From Euglena gracilis (Eukaryota > Euglenida > Euglenophyceae > Euglenales): a DNA stretch of 64,000 bases. Of this stretch, positions 41,198-52,993 are shown in pieces. The translations under genes were made by a program, and so were the position numbers. Each line of letters starts with the position of its first letter. The first letter of the stretch is position 1. The stretch lies in the NCBI GenBank assembly GCA_039621445.1, contig CP154956.1:6677009-6741008 (forward strand), written 5' to 3'. The notes under the pieces were generated by a model. It was given only the letters and a program-made list of their open reading frames with translations. It was not told the DNA's origin and did not search any database.

Positions 41198-42062
41198 TGA
41201 GCCCACTCTAATGTACTAATGGGTCAAAACCGCCGACTTTTAAGCCCCCCCTCCATGAAGAAAATCCTATGCAAACTAGTCGGTGGCTAGTCGGTGGCCA
41301 TAAAAATGGTCTGCGGCAGGCCCAAATCACCCGGAAATGGTCCGGATGGGTCCAAATAAGTGCCTTACACCAACATAAACACCCTCAGATGGAAATCTTT
41401 GGTCGGTGGGGGTCGGTGGGCCCTTGATGGGGGTCCGGAGGGGAAAAAACCCAATGATGAAACAGGGATTACATGAAAATCCTTTAGAAATGCAAGCATT
41501 CTGCATTACGAAGGGCAGAAAACTCCCCCCTCCACCCCCACCCGAGCCTCAAATAACAAAATCCCTTCTATGTTGGCAACATACTTGGAGGGCTAAGTCC
41601 TTTTTGTGCCAAATCTCGACACAGGCAGGCAGGGGCTCCGCCCCCCCCCCCCCCCGCACTCCCCCTCAAATAACAAAATCCCTTCTATGTTGGCAACATA
41701 CGCGGGGGCTAAGTCGTTTTTGTGGCTCACTTTGGCATGGGCGGGGGGGGGGGGCTCCGCCCCCCACCCCCCCCTCAAATAACAAAATCCCTTCTATGTT
41801 GGCAACATACTTGGAGGGCTAAGTCTTTTTTGTGCGAAATTTTGACATTATATTGAAAATCCAATGGGGAGAGCTGTTCTTTTGCCAAAAGTGGCCCAAA
41901 ATGGGCATTTCCCCCCCAAGTTTTTGCATGTTCACCCCCGATTAGGGGCTTCTGGAGCCATTTGGGTGGGTTTTGACTGGTGTTGAGGTGATTTGGACAA
42001 TATTTTTTTTCAGGGGGGGCTTAAAAGTCAGCGATACTGACCATTAGTACATCAGAGTGGGT
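41198..42062. mobile_element. 0.86-kb element with inverted ends CACTCTAATGTACTAATGGG
   Basis: The left end (about 41198-41255: CACTCTAATGTACTAATGGG, then CGACTTTTAAGCCCCC) is inverse to the right end (about 42012-42062: GGCTTAAAAGTCAGCG, AGTACATCAGAGTGGGTAG). Single ends of the family occur at about 33224, 39180 and 39785. Outside are AGTCGGCCGACTA palindromes. Confidence 0.65.
41350..41830. repeat. Segmental duplication, copy B, plus three roughly 110-bp units
   Basis: Repeats the block of 40135-40440. Units beginning CCTCAAATAACAAAATCCCT then GTTGGCAACATAC start near 41548, 41665 and 41774, each ending in a G-run before the next. Confidence 0.85.
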
Positions 42063-42481
42063 AGTCGGCCCACTAGTCGGCCAACTACCCACTACCCCCA
42101 CCCTCCCACCCCGTCTCGCCGACTAGTAACCGACCAGGCCTAGTCGGCCGACCAGTTGGGTAGTCGGCAGACTAGTCGGCCGACTACCCACTACCCCCCC
42201 CCCAGTCTACCGTTTGGCACCCCCACGACCTCGACCCCCCTATCAACAAAAATTTCGATTTTTTTTTGATGTTTTAGGCCTTCAAATACAAAGAAAACAA
42301 AAAGAAGGAATAGTAATATTCATTATTTATGCTAAAATACACCCCAAAATCAGTTGGTGACATGAGGGATTTTTTTCATTTTGGGGCCCTCGAACGGCGG
42401 AGAAACAAAAGGGTATTTGACCCCCAAAACGACTTGGAAACACAAGGGATTTTGTTGCCTGCCCTGTTTTTCGTGGGTGTG

Positions 42482-43672
42482 AACACGGAAGACAGGGCAT
42501 ATTTTCAATTCACGAAAATATGCCCTGTTTTTTTGTAAATTGGTGTTCACGAAAAACAGGGCATATTTTCGTGAATAGGAATTTTAACTCCTAACCTCCG
42601 AAGCACTTCACTGCGATATCCTGTGCAAAAACCCATAATCAATATGTTTGCCCGCTGTGCTTCAAACGGTCTGCTCCACTGCACCGTGTCAAGGATGCCA
42701 GAAGGTTCTGCTGGTTGCAGAATTTCCTCTGGGGGTGCGCAGCCTCACCAATGGTTTTTTTTTGGTTGCTTCACGGGTCAGAGCAGCCGCCATCAATTTT
42801 TGCAGTTGTGGGAGTTGCGTGTCGTTGTTGAGAGGATGGCACAAACGGGGTTTCTGGCTGAGATGAGGCATGGATGCGGGCAACTGCCTTCAGGTAGCCC
42901 CTGAATGTGGATGCTTTCAATTGTCGGAATATGAATTGATGGCCACATTGTGCCCGGCGTTGGTCCTCACATTGTTTGATGACCGCTTGCTCATCAAACA
43001 ACAGAGGAGGATCAAGCACCCAAGCCGCCCAAGCACAAAGGAAAGCATCCAATTCGTCGTAGATAGCGCCAAGGGCATTGCAGACCTCCTCAAATTCAAG
43101 GAGATGTGCCAATGCCGATTGCTCCGTCCCTTCCGAACCGGATGCTTTCTTTTTGGTAGCCTCCGCCAGAAGGTTACCATGCAAGGGGTCAACAGCAGGG
43201 TTCTTTCTTTTGTCCCATCCTTCCTTAATTGTGGCCAACAATTCAGCAACTTTTGGGGATTGTGGCAGCATTCGGTCCATGGTGTTTGCGGCTTTCTTCG
43301 CCATTTTTGCAAGAACAGACTGAGGAACAACACAAGCAATGTGCATAAAATACCGACCCTCTGTTATCCGGTAGGCTCTAAAGCGAATATCGGCGTCCGG
43401 CCAAGCATTGTGGGGGCCTTGGGGGGGGGGGACGGGCGATTTCGGCGCCCGGTACCCCCCCAAAGTGCCCCCAATAACTTGGCCTTACGCCCATTTCTCG
43501 TTTTCCAGGACCAGCGGTACTATGTGGGTATGATTTGGGTCATTTGGACACCATTTCCACAGACCTGTTTCTATTCACAAAAAACAGGGCATATTTTCAA
43601 TTCACAAAAATATGCCCTGTTTTTCGTGAATAGATATTCACAAAAAAACAGGGCATATTTTCGTGAATAGGA
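42482..43672. mobile_element. 1.2-kb element with about 100-bp direct repeats, carrying an ORF
   Basis: The left block (42482-42580) and right block (43571-43672) are in the same orientation. Each contains ACAGGGCATATTTTC.ATTCAC, its inverse AAAATATGCCCTGT, and a last ACAGGGCATATTTTCGTGAATAGGA. Between them lies a minus-strand ORF. Confidence 0.7.
42771..43463 (-). CDS. Element ORF, copy 3: helical domain
   Basis: Longest copy of the family in the window: FRAYRITEGRYFMHIACVVP, LLATIKEGWDKRKNPAVDPL, LEFEEVCNALGAIYDELDAF then LCAWAAWVL, LLFDEQAVIKQCEDQRRAQC, and ASTFRGYLKAVARIHASSQP. Against the 31-kb ORF the pattern F..VC.........LD.[FY]...A.[AW]. is kept. The start is undefined (no good ATG). 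The N-terminal part begins in a G-run, so the real end is near 43400. Function unknown. Confidence 0.45.
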   Translation of the reverse strand: MGGYRAPKSPVPPPQGPHNAWPDADIRFRAYRITEGRYFMHIACVVPQSVLAKMAKKAANTMDRMLPQSPKVAELLATIKEGWDKRKNPAVDPLHGNLLAEATKKKASGSEGTEQSALAHLLEFEEVCNALGAIYDELDAFLCAWAAWVLDPPLLFDEQAVIKQCEDQRRAQCGHQFIFRQLKASTFRGYLKAVARIHASSQPETPFVPSSQQRHATPTTAKIDGGCSDP

Positions 43673-43828
43673 TTTTTGGGTAAAAAATGCCAAAAAAATG
43701 CCTGAAAACATGCCGTGAAGCACACCAACGAAAAACAGGGGGCCTTTCTATTCACGGTTACTGAAAAATCGTGGGCTATAACCCGTATTCAGGGCGTATA
43801 ACGGGTTATGCCTACGATTTTTATATAA

Positions 43829-44348
43829 TTTTGGGGCCCTCGAACAGCTGAGCCACAAAAGGAATTTGCCCCCCAAAACGACTTGGAAACACAGGGGGTT
43901 TGTTTTTTTTGGGAGCCCTCGAACAGTTGAGCAACAATCAGTATTTGCCCTTGGAAACACAAGGGATTTGTTAGGTTGGGGCCCTCGAACACCTGAGCAA
44001 CAAAAGGATTTGCCCCCCAAAACGACTTGGAACATGAGTGGTTTTGTTATTTTCGGGCCCTCGTGCAGTTGAGCCAACAAATGTAATTTGCCCCCCAAAA
44101 CGACTTGGAATCACAAGGGATTTTGTGATTTGGGGCCCTCGAGCAGTTGAACGGTTTTGCCCCCCAAAACGACTTGGAAACACAAGGGGTTTGGTTATTT
44201 TGGGGCCCTCGAACAGCTGAGCAACAAAAGGATTTGCACTTGGAAACACAAGGGATTTGTTATTTTGGGGCCCTCGAACACACGAGCAACAAAAGGATTT
44301 GCCCCCCAAAACGACTTGGAAACATAAGTGGCTTTGTTATATTTTGGC
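43829..44348. repeat. About 76-bp tandem array (around 7 units)
   Basis: Units read GGGGCCCTCGAACAGCTGAG, CAACAAAAGGATTTGCCCCC, AAAACGACTTGGAAACACAA, GGGATTTGTTATTTT. Some units lack the middle part. A lone unit lies at 42381-42455 on the other side of the 42.5-43.7 kb element. Confidence 0.9.
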
Positions 44349-47300
44349 AAGGCCGTGAAAAGGGCTCAGAAAACCTCCAAAAAACGTTTCAAAAACTTCA
44401 AAATCCGCCGCAAAAAATTGACCAATTTTGCACAAAATTAGGGCATGGGGGTCCTCGAGCACCCCCCCCCCCCTAATTGGCTTATTGGGGGTCTGAAGGA
44501 GCCCAGGCATTAGACAAATATGGGGGGGGGTGGCAATGCCCTACAGCAAAAAAAAACACCCAAAAGTTCAAAGAAAGTGAAGTTTTATGTGAGAAATATA
44601 AAAAAAAGAGCACAAAGAATGTGGCGAGTTTATTTCACACTTTTTAAAAAAGGCTTTTGAATATTTCGGGGGGGGGGGCATTTATACGCCTATGCCAACC
44701 CAAAAAGGGGAAATTTTTGCAAAAATTGGTCCCCCTTTAGCCTCCCCCACAAATGTTGATGAGTGCCGTTGGTGTTTGGAAGAGTTGGGATCTCACAAAA
44801 AGTTCCCCTCACCCCCCTCAGGGTCCCCCCCACTCAAAGTGTCCCCTCCCAATTTTTTTTGACAAATTCTGGTTTCCCCCAGAGCTGGCGTTTTTCTTAA
44901 AAAAAAACAAAAAAACGTGTTTTTTGATAATAAAAAATGGCAAAAGTTTTTTTTTGATAATGGACTTTTGCAAGGTGTTACCTTCTCCTCGCGTTCCGCC
45001 CAATGCACTTTCACACGCAAAAATGGCCAAAAACCTTGTCCTAAAAAAGTGCCAAAATCGGTGCATTTCCACACCCAAAATGGAATTTTGTCAAAAATGG
45101 CCCAAAATGCATCCCAAAAAAATGTGACGGTTGATGGGGAAATCCTAACAAAATTCCCTTTCAAAAAGATTTCCTTTGCTGGTGTTTTTTTTTAAAAGCA
45201 CAAGAACCCCCCAAACCTTTTTTTTTGAATGCCGCTTTGGTTTCCCCCCCTCAAAGTGGCCATTTTTTGTTTTCTCCAAAGGCGCCAAAATTTGACCCCC
45301 CCCCCAAGTGTTTCAGGGCTTGATCCATGGGTCGGAGCCGACTGGTCTGAAGAATGAAATTGACAGTCATTTTTGGAGAAAAATCAATCTGCTTCAAGGC
45401 TGCACAATGTCTGTTGGGTTGGAAAAGGGGGGGCAAATAGCTTGGCACTCCAGGAGTCGCAATGCGCAACCTCCCCCCCCCCCCCCCCGACCTCTTACTT
45501 CCATACTGCAATCAAGAAACTCTCCACCTTTTTGTCCAAACCCCATCCCACCCCCAATCCCGTGGTTCTGACATATCCCCCCCCCGAGCTATTCCCCTAG
45601 GGGGCACGGGAATAGCTCACTGTCACAGCATTTTTTTCTTTTAAAAAACGTCCCCAAGAAAGTGCTCAAAAAATTGCCGTTTTTGGGACGTTTTCAAAAT
45701 TGCTTTTGGGCAAATGTTCTTGAAGGTGACCATTTTTTTTGCAAATGTCAAAAAAGGTTGCCAAAAATGACCCCTTTTTGGGCTGTCTTTGGTTCGGGTA
45801 TGGGAATATTTGGGGGGGGGGGCTCGGTCCCCCCCCCCTGAGCTGTCCCCCCCATGCTGTTCCCATTGGGCTGTAAAGGGTTCCGGGACGGGGATAGCCG
45901 GGACGGGGGGAGCATGGTATATCCAGGGGGGGGGCAAAAATGCGTTTCGCATTTTTGCGCATTTTTTCAAATTTTCCAAAAATGCGCATTTTTGCGCATT
46001 TTTTCGCATTTTTTGCGCATTTTTTCGTTTTTTTCAGCACATTTTTTTTGCTTTTTGGCACATTTTTTCGTGATTTTCCAAAATTTTCGCATTTTTTGAC
46101 CATTTTTGCAATTTTTTGCAAAAATTTGAAATTTTTGACTTTTTTTGAAACGTACATTTTCCTCATTATTCTACATAATTTTTTCAAATTTGGTGCCATT
46201 TTTGCATGTTTTTTGGTAATTTTTGCATTTTCGTGATTTTTGCGCATTTTTTCTCGGATTTTGCACATTTTTGCGCATTTTTTCCAAAAATGCGCATTTT
46301 TTGCGCATTTTTTTGCGCATTTTTGCGCATTTTTTCCAAGGCCGGGCGAGCGCATTTCCCCCCCCCCCCTGTATATCATTGCCATTGATTGTTTCAGAGT
46401 TTCCCCTGAAAAACCGCTGTCACCTGTCACTGTCAGGCAAGCACTCTGGCAACAAAATCTAACAAATCCCGACAAAAGCAAACAAAATCCGACAATCACG
46501 AAAATAGATCCTCAGAAACCTTTGGCACTGTGTCGCATGCATGCAATCACTTAGTCACTGGCCGAACCCCTGGGGGGGGATCGGCAAAAAGCCAGTAAAG
46601 TGACCTGGCGCCCAAGGCGCCGGAAAATTTTTTGGACTTTTTTTATATGTTTTTGGTCAAATTTCCTTTGAATTCCAGAGTGGCCGACCCCCCTCGGGGT
46701 ACTGACTGACTGGTTTCCTGAAAAAAGTGATTGATTGGTTTTTCGAAAAGTGGAGTGACCCCCCCCTCCACCCCCTGGGGGTCCGTAAAAAATTGTATGG
46801 TTGTATGGCATGTTCCCAACCAGGGTCGATACAGCGCAGTTCAGGTCAATGGTGCTGACACGTTATCACATTATCCTGAGCGTGTGAGAATCTGGACCAC
46901 CCAAAAATAGCTGGGTTGAGGGGGGGGGTCGTTTTTGTCGGATGTGCCAAGGATTTGGTCCAAAGATGCCTGATATTACAGCAAACAGGTGAATACAATG
47001 GCCACCTAGCCCAACATAATTGTGTCGTAAAGGGTCCAGGGACGGGAATAGCTCGGGGGGGGGGGTCATGGAGTCAAGGTTTTTTAAAAAAAGGATGAAA
47101 GCAGTGGGTGTGCTGTGAGTGTGAAATGCCAGGGAGTGAAAATGGAGGGTATTGCATTCCAATCGACAAAAATGGTGCTGAATGAACTCACACAAACACC
47201 TCTGAGATGAACTCACACAAACCCCCAAAAATGCTGTGTCGCATATCCGGAGGGCGGGGAATGTGCACCGTGCAGTTTTTGCGGTTTTCAGTTTTCCCCC

Positions 47301-50190
47301 CCTATTTTTTTTGTGCAGTTGTGTTTAATTTTTTATTTTTTTGATTTTGTTTTTTTTTTTATTATTTTTGCAGTTTTTTTTTTGTTGCTGCCTTGACAAA
47401 GCTTGCAACTGGACCGCCGTTGTGTTCTTTTTGGTGTCATCAATCGTGAAACCACAATCAAGCTGGTGTATGGCTGAGCTGGCAAAACTGGCAGGAAAAA
47501 TCATACTCAAAAACAATCGCACTGGAAAACATTTCAGTGCGAGAGAAACCATGGTCAACAGTAGTCGTGCTGGCGAACTATCACTCAAATGCATGATCTG
47601 TCCTGATGGAAAACATTTCAGTGCAAGAAAAAACATGCCAACGACAGTCAGGCAATGGCAGGTGGTGGATTGGATTGATTGATGGTGATGTGAAAAGCAA
47701 TCACTTGATGGTGATTTTGGGGAAGTAGTCCGTTGGACTGCATGGGCTGAACCGGTGGGTACACCAGCGGTGGGGTGGTGGTGATATGCCGATTCAATCT
47801 GTCCCAAAAGTTGTGACAACTTCATTTGTTTGGAAACATAGTTCCATCTCTCATCGAGAGTCAAAATGTGTCCCGCGAGTTCCTCGCCGTGAAAATTCCG
47901 GAGATGAAGCGCAGCAATACTGCGTTAAATTGTTCCTTTGATTTGTGTTTCCCCTAACTCGTCTACTTCGGCTGCCAACCCAAGCCACAAATTACCACAA
48001 ATACCCAGTACCACAAATTTTTTTTCTACACTTGAAATTCATGGCACGAACGATTAGAGGGCGAGGTGGTGTTCAAGAAGAAATCTTTATGTTCAAATGT
48101 GCAAAATGGGTGTAATTCCTCATCTGCGTCACCAACATCGACAACAACTCGCGGGCCGAAGAAGTGCATTTACACCGGGGCAATGTGAGGCATACACCGG
48201 AAGACCTGCTGGCGATCCGGCATTCAAACATGTTTTGTCTGCGGTAAACATATTAAAGTAGGAAAAACCACGTTCGGGGCAGCAAAGTTGGGCAGCTTTG
48301 CAATCAAATGCATGATTTTCCCACAAAAAAACCATTTCAGTGCATGTAAAAATCATGAACAGTACAATTTGATTGATTGCTTCTGTTTTTGCTGTCGTCA
48401 GCTTCAAAACTGTGAAGAAATGCACGTGAATTGAAGGTCCTCATGGGGTCGTGGCAAATTACATTGATTTGGGTATTCATGCAATTTTTGCTTATTTATT
48501 GTTTTTTTTTGTTGAAGTGCATGTTTTTTTTTGCAGTTTTTTTGCCGTTTTTTTTGCCGTTTTTGCAGTTTTTTGTGCAGTTTTTGAATGGCCCGTGTGC
48601 AGTTTCCAACCTAGGGGATTCTTCAGTTGTGGAGGGGAGGAGGGTAAGGTGCTATTTTTGGCATTGTTCGCGATTTTTCGGCCATTTTGAGTGGGTCCCC
48701 CGGGACCCCCCCGGGGGGCCCCCCAGGGGGTGGGTGGGTGCGGGACCCCCCGGTCATAAAAAAAAACCCAGTTCCCACCTCCCTGCATATCATATTTTCG
48801 TTGTTAGACTAAAACAGCAGCACACAAGAGGGCAACAGAAGATTCATATGATTTGGTTTGGAAGATGAAAAAAAGGGGGAGAAAGCACAATTCCCAATGA
48901 CAACAACCGAAGGAAAATTTTTTGAGTGGAAAATGTGATGAGTTTTCAATGTAACTTTGCGGAACAACTCTCAGTAATTGGTGAGGAAATATGTGAAATT
49001 TACGCAGGGAGAGTTTTTTTGTTTGTTTTTTGTGTGTAGGAGGAGCAGAGTGCATGTATTTTGGGTTATACAAAATACCCCAAATTCTATTTTGGGGTTT
49101 TATTTTTGTGAGGGCCACACTTTTGGTGGTGGTGGTAATTATTTCCAAATCCGCTGGTTTTTCATCAGGCAACGCGACATGGCCCAGTTGTGGCTCAAAC
49201 CAAGGCCTCCGATGTACGACACTCCAAGCCAGGTATCATTGTGGCATTTCGACAACCTGGCAGCATTTCCAGTCAAAAAAAATGGAAGCCTGATACAAGT
49301 GCCCCCCCCCCCCCCCTCCCGGAGGGGCCACTTGCATGACGGGGGGGGGGCATGTCAACCACCTGTGCCATGCAAGTGGGACTGATGAGTGCCTTTGACC
49401 GATTTTCACTCTGACCCCGCGGGTTCCACCGGGGGAATTTTGGTTGCTTCCGCTGTGCGCAGCAGAGGCAAGTGCAAGATCCCCTCAGTAAAAGAATCAG
49501 GGTAATGGTGAGGGAATAATGGTAGGGTTAGGAATTTTTGCAGAAGTCATTCTGAAATCCAAAAAAAAAATTGGCAAAATAAAATGGACTTTACCTGCGG
49601 CCAAAAAATCATAAAAACTTGGCCGAAATTTAGGCCTACATCGTGACCCTAACACTATCCTTGTCATTAACCCCATTTCCCCCTCTTCACAATCGTTAAA
49701 TCGGCCGAAAAGCATTGAATCGGGACCGCCGAAAGTGGGTGCCGGTGCGTCATACAACAGAGCCCGGCCCAACCTGTCATACAAGCAAACCTATTTTGTC
49801 TGGGTCCCCACTCCTGTCGTGAACTTTTTTCCCGACTGGGCAGGAAAGTGTTTTTTTTTTGGCAAGTAAACACATGCCATCTTGGAAATTGATTATGGTA
49901 GAAGGCCCCCTGTCTGAAATATCAATAGTACTAAACATTGCCTGTCTTGAATATCAATAGCACTAAACAGCAATTACAGTAAACAGAGTAAATGGCAAAA
50001 TAGGAGGAAAAATATGTCCACTAATCGAGAGGAGAACTTGGCTTTGAGCCTAAAGTGATCAAGCGAACCACCGGATCCCTCACTTTCGCATGCCAGTTGC
50101 AGATTCCCCTCACTGAGATCTTTCAATCAAAGTGTTTTTAAAACCCCAAACGGTGACATTTTCCCCTGTCATCAAGATTTTTCAATTGAT
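44349..50190. other. Mostly non-coding, simple sequence and possible isolated exons
   Basis: Contains an AT-rich TTTTTGCGCATTTTT block (45945-46345), CACTGACTGGTTTTT repeats (about 46555-46800, related ones at 36570-36770 and 54260-54770) and GGAAAACATTTCAGTGC.AG repeats (about 47524, 47608). A segment at about 49175-49290 (plus) after TTTTTCATCAG reads PRPPMYDTPSQVSLWHFDNL and may be an exon. Confidence 0.45.
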
Positions 50191-50230
50191 GTTTGATCCA
50201 TTTTGTAATTTTGGGACTTTCAAGTCCCAG

Positions 50231-50423
50231 GTTCACAATCACCAAACACGAAAGACTCGGTGGACTTCTGCAGCCAGCAGTGCAAAAGCATGGTATTCAG
50301 TTGTTCACTGAAGCAGATTCGTCACCTTTTTGTTTCGTTTTTTTCGTCACCCAACGTATGCCAGTGGAAACCATTTACGTCAATACGTTGAAAAGACGGG
50401 TGTCGACCCAGGAAATAGATTTT
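50231..50423 (+). CDS. Candidate exon E1 of an unrecognised plus-strand gene
   Basis: Between CAAGTCCCAG| and |GTAATAG. Reads FTITKHERLGGLLQPAVQKH, GIQLFTEADSSPFCFVFFV and PVETIYVNTLKRRVSTQEID. It ends in phase 0, compatible with E2. No family recognised. Confidence 0.5.
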
Positions 50424-50568
50424 GTAATAGCTTTTTTTGTCAGAGTTCTCCTACTTCTTTTTTGAGTAACTGTGAAAAAAACCAAACGTTTGAAAATGCT
50501 TCCCTTTGGTGGTCTGGAAGTGCTTCCCCTTATGCTCACCCCCCCCCTCGATGTATTGCCATATCAAG

Positions 50569-50664
50569 GGAGCCATTTTACAAAATACGGAAGAAAAATT
50601 TCCAGGTTCCAAAAAGTTTTTTTTTGAGGCAGCCGAGTTTCTTCTTTGGTGTAAACCCGACCAA
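50569..50664 (+). CDS. Candidate exon E2
   Basis: Between ATATCAAG| and |GTATTTC. Reads GAILQNTEEKFPGSKKFFFE then AAEFLLWCKPDQ, in phase with E1. A following segment (about 50827-50930, NSGCDIHPVLIFARFPKMKF) may be the next exon. Confidence 0.45.
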
Positions 50665-52080
50665 GTATTTCATCCACAGTCATTTTAATTTTAGGAACTT
50701 CCTTCTTTTAAAAAAATTGGAAAAAAAGAAGTTGATTGACAAATTTGGCAATTATTCGGAATCAAAGTTGCTGGACCTTTAAATTCAATTTTATGAAAAC
50801 TGGGAAAGTACTTGAAGTCGGAAAGAATTCCGGATGTGACATACACCCAGTGTTGATTTTTGCACGTTTTCCAAAAATGAAGTTTTGCATTTTTTCTTCC
50901 CCCGTGGCTTTCAGTCAAACCCTGCTTTCAGTTAGTGCGCCACCGTAATGGTTGAAAAAATATGCATGGCATGTGCGAAGCAAGTGAATTTGAATTGACA
51001 CGTTCTTCTGTGTTGTATTTGTTTCCATCCCACAACAGTTGTGGTGCAGCGAATGCCAACATTTTTGCCAACTCTGCGCAACGACGCCAGCCCCTTACAT
51101 CGCACAGGTCTGCACACAAGCACACGTATGTGTGTGTGTACATGCGAATAAAAGGTTGCGTGTGTGCGTGAGTGCGTGCGTGCGTGCCTGTGTTTCGTGC
51201 TTGTCGAGAAGAAGCAGAGAAGAGAACAAGGAAAGCCTCTGTTCCAAATACAATGAAAACTGTAATACAGTGGGGAAGAAAACCTTTGATCCAGATAAAT
51301 TTTCCAAAGTCATTAAAAAAAGGCTGGAGATCAGGGGGACGGGTTGCATTTCTGCACCCTTCCCCCCGGCCGCGAGACCCCAAAGGTTTATGGTGTTGTT
51401 TTGTTTTTATTTGGACCAAAATTCAGCCCTGCGAAGTGCTCTCCCATGTGTATGTTTGCCCGCGTGTGTGCGTGGTGTGGGTGGGTTGGTGGGTTTGGGT
51501 GGGTGTCCGACTGCTGGCTGTTGTGTGTCTTTCACGATATTATAAAAAGCACAAAATTTCTTTGTCTTTTGTACAATAGAAACCTTTTTCTTGCGCCGTC
51601 AACCCTCCCCTTATCTGGGTGTCTGGGGGCCTTATCATGCATCATTTGGGGGATGCTGGTGCTTGATATCAAGGTTTCAAACGTTGACAAATATGCCACA
51701 AGATGCAAGGCTCCACATCTGTCCCACCAATCAGAACCTTACAATTGGGCTTTGATGACTGCTAATGATCTCATTCCCTGCTTTTTGTTGCTGCAGAGTC
51801 CATGAGGCATTGGGTGTTGGCATACTGACCCTCCCCCCTCTATCTGGGTGGCCTGGGTCACCTTGTGGCAATCAGAGCACAAGTCTGGAAGGCCATAAAA
51901 AACAATACGCACACACACACACACACATCAGATTAAATTCGTTTCGGGTTTAAGTCAGTCATATTGCGATGTCTCACACTCCATCCCCAGAGGTTTTTTT
52001 TTTGCAGCCCAAGTACTCGAAAATGGAAAAAATGAAGAAAAAAAACGTCCTGGATACCCAGATATTTTTTCCCCCAACAG

Positions 52081-52190
52081 TGGTTGTGTTCACGCATTTC
52101 TCCACAGAATATGCTTTCCCCAGCGCCTTCCTACTTTTACCAATTATTGCTGGCATTTTGTGGACCTCGAAGAAAGCATCCCATCACAGG
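52081..52190 (+). CDS. Candidate exon E4 (membrane helix)
   Basis: After TTTTTCCCCCAACAG| and before |GTATGACC. Reads VVVFTHFSTEYAFPSAFLLL then PIIAGILWTSKKASHHR. The phase to the next exon does not fit a simple GT-AG join, so the lower boundary is uncertain. Confidence 0.4.
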
Positions 52191-52265
52191 GTATGACCCT
52201 GCATTGTGAAAATTGCATTTTTGTTTAAACTGACATTTGTCTTTTGGTTGGAATGCAATGTTCAG

Positions 52266-52516
52266 ACCAATTTTTTGGAGTGAAGTTGAGGTTCACCTGC
52301 CCGCAAAATCTGTTGGACAAAAAAACTTTGTATTTGGCCTCCTACGTGACCCCACATCCGATTTCCCCAATTTGCCGTGGGGTGTTGTTGGACATTTTGT
52401 TTGAAGAAACAAATGAAGCATTTACTTTCAAGCAAATGCCTTTCAGGCCTGAGGCATTCAGGTTGCAAAGGAATTTGGTGGTGTCAAAGGCCTTTCCAAA
52501 GTTTTGCCCCAAAGAA
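52266..52516 (+). CDS. Candidate exon E5
   Basis: Between GCAATGTTCAG| and |GTAAAC. An 83-codon open stretch: FFGVKLRFTCPQNLLDKKTL, YLASYVTPHPISPICRGVLL, DILFEETNEAFTFKQMPFRP and SKAFPKFCPKE. This is the strongest coding signal in the right half. No family recognised. Confidence 0.55.
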
Positions 52517-52831
52517 GTAAACCCCCCAAAATATAACCCCCCCCCGGTTTATATTTGGGCGGAAATTTCAAGACCCCCACGGGGGGCTTTACATTTGGGG
52601 GTGGGGTTTATATTCGGTCGGAAAAATCAACTTCCTGCCAGGATCCCGTAGCCATTTTTTCGGTCCAAAATCACAAATACGCCAACCCTTGGGGTCCAAA
52701 AATTTCATTTTTCGGGCGAAGGAGCAATTTTCACACATTTTTGGTAAAAATTGCTCCCAAATCTGCCAAAAATCACAATTTTGGGAGAGGTTCAAATTTG
52801 TTTGTATTGAATCTGTGAAGAAGATCGGTGT

Positions 52832-52993
52832 GTTCTCACATCACCATCGGAAAAATTTACAACCATTGGAATAAATCCAGATTTGTCCGCTTCGATTTGT
52901 TTTCCCAAATTCATCGGTGGGGCGTCTGAGAAGTGTGCAGTCACAGTGGCTGTTCATTTTGAACAAAAAAACTTCCCTGGCTTTTGGAGCTGA
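52832..52993 (+). CDS. Candidate exon E6
   Basis: Reads CVLTSPSEKFTTIGINPDLS, ASICFPKFIGGASEKCAVTV then AVHFEQKNFPGFWS before TGA. The TGA may be the stop or lie past an unseen donor. Style and codon use match E5, so it is probably the same gene. Confidence 0.45.
   Translation, partial: VLTSPSEKFTTIGINPDLSASICFPKFIGGASEKCAVTVAVHFEQKNFPGFWS

Noticed and set aside
45666-46499. 277-codon Lys/Cys-rich minus-strand ORF
   Set aside because: Made of irregular AAAAATGCGCA simple sequence; both strands stay open and the residues are a decoding of the repeat.
49500-49900. Possible exon on the minus strand (95-codon ORF)
   Set aside because: Protein-like for short stretches only; no splice ends, no family pattern, opposite strand equally open.
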